64,000 nucleotides of DNA, taken from the NCBI RefSeq assembly GCF_004664715.2, contig NC_051083.1, positions 95,794,161 through 95,858,160 of the forward strand. The letters run 5' to 3'. The notes below the pieces were generated by a model. It had not been told where the DNA came from and did not search any database. It saw only the letters and a program-made list of their open reading frames with translations. Made by a program: the position numbers and the translations under genes. The DNA comes from Peromyscus leucopus (lineage: Eukaryota > Chordata > Mammalia > Rodentia > Cricetidae). The first letter of the stretch is position 1; each line of letters opens with the position of its first letter. Below are positions 63,441 through 64,000 of the stretch, piece after piece.

Positions 63441-63544
63441 AATACCCAGGCCTATTCTGCTTAATGATAAATATTAGTATTTGGCTCCTTACCCATGGAT
63501 GCTAGCTGTATCAAACCAGCATGTCTGTTTGTGTGATCACACAT

Positions 63545-63905
63545 GTATTAATCACTTCTCTAGTCACTGGGGCAAATACCTGACAGAAACAACTTAGGAG
63601 ATGGAGGATTTATTTTCACTCACAATTTCATGTTGGGAAAGGCATGCTGGGAGACTGGCTCCTGTCCAAGGTAGCTAATACCATAAGGCAGCTTGCTCAA
63701 ATCTAGGGGGATGAAGAAGTAGAGCCCTTGGGCCAGAAGAGAGGCAGGGTTACAACTTACCGGCCCCTTCCATATGGCCCTAATGCTCAAAGCTATGTCT
63801 CATGTCTAAAATATTCCACAACCTGCCAAAACAGCTTGAATCATCTGGGACCAATTGCTGAAATATATGAGTCTGTGGGAAACATTCCACATTTAAACCA
63901 TAAAA
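63545..63905 (+). mobile_element. hAT-like rodent element
   Basis: gtattaatcacttctctagt, ggaggatttattttcactc, ggccccttccatatggcc; end tttaaaccataaa. Diverged. Confidence 0.55.
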
Positions 63906-63914
63906 CCATACTTT

Positions 63915-64000
63915 AGGGGCTGGGAAAGTGAGCTCGGGAGGTAAAACAATTGCTGCACAAGCATGAGGAGGACAGAAAGCCAGGCACCACAGCACACATC
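63915..64000 (+). mobile_element. RSINE1/B4-type SINE, cut by the window end
   Basis: aggggctgggaaagtgagct, gcacaagcatgaggagga, gccaggcaccacagcacac. Confidence 0.72.

Noticed and set aside
1..64000. CRISPR arrays, bacterial-type operons, phage or riboswitches
   Set aside because: The window is vertebrate nuclear DNA; repeats are SINE/LINE/LTR or microsatellite, and no spaced direct-repeat array of CRISPR type exists.

Overview
The window is mammalian, rodent-type genomic DNA with no intact protein-coding gene that I can support. Nearly every position that can be assigned belongs to an interspersed repeat: 7SL-derived B1 SINEs, tRNA-derived B2/B3 and ID SINEs, B4 and RSINE-like composites, MIR and L2 relics, LINE-1 pieces of several ages, hAT-like DNA elements, LTR retrotransposons and long microsatellites. 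The young B1 copies carry the segment ggaaaggcgcaaagctacac before the terminal gagaaaccctgtctc, where mouse B1 usually has a gacagccagggctacac-type segment. From this I infer a cricetid rodent (hamster, vole or deer-mouse group) rather than mouse or rat; the exact species cannot be read.

Layout: 1-18.7 kb is a mosaic of SINEs, an L1 3' end (1.2-1.8 kb), several solo LTRs and unassigned unique DNA. 18.7-21.8 kb is a nested insertion stack: a B4-type SINE split by a hAT-like element, itself split by a young LTR provirus on the minus strand, whose 5' LTR was later hit by a B1. 21.8-33 kb is SINE-rich intergenic DNA. 33.2-37.0 kb and 43.4-47.6 kb are two old minus-strand L1 (L1M/HAL1-type) relics broken up by younger insertions. 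38.4-39.1 kb is an L1 3' UTR. 48-59 kb is a SINE mosaic with two unexplained open frames and a solo LTR. 59.4-61.96 kb is a 5'-inverted L1.

The most notable object is the minus-strand provirus at 18892-21435. It has two nearly identical LTRs beginning TG and ending CA (about 505 bp, with no base substitution that I can see between them, only two small indels), a 6-bp target duplication (gagaat), a tRNA-Lys-type primer binding site and a polypurine tract. Between these lies no recognisable gag, pol or env. It instead carries, in the element's own transcriptional sense, a spliced fragment of the host gene TGFBR1 (TGF-beta receptor type I): the exon 1 signal-peptide segment is joined directly, at the expected splice phase, to the exon 4 kinase N-lobe segment, and an A-tract follows. 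The frame is open for 111 codons although the captured part has diverged clearly from TGFBR1. This looks like a non-autonomous, class II (ERVK-like) retroelement that has transduced a cellular receptor fragment. Four other copies of the same LTR family occur in the window, two of them with or near clear target duplications, so the family is active or recently active in this genome.

Limits: no alignment or repeat library was available. Repeat names are by eye; boundaries are usually good to about 5-20 bp, except where a target-site duplication fixes them.
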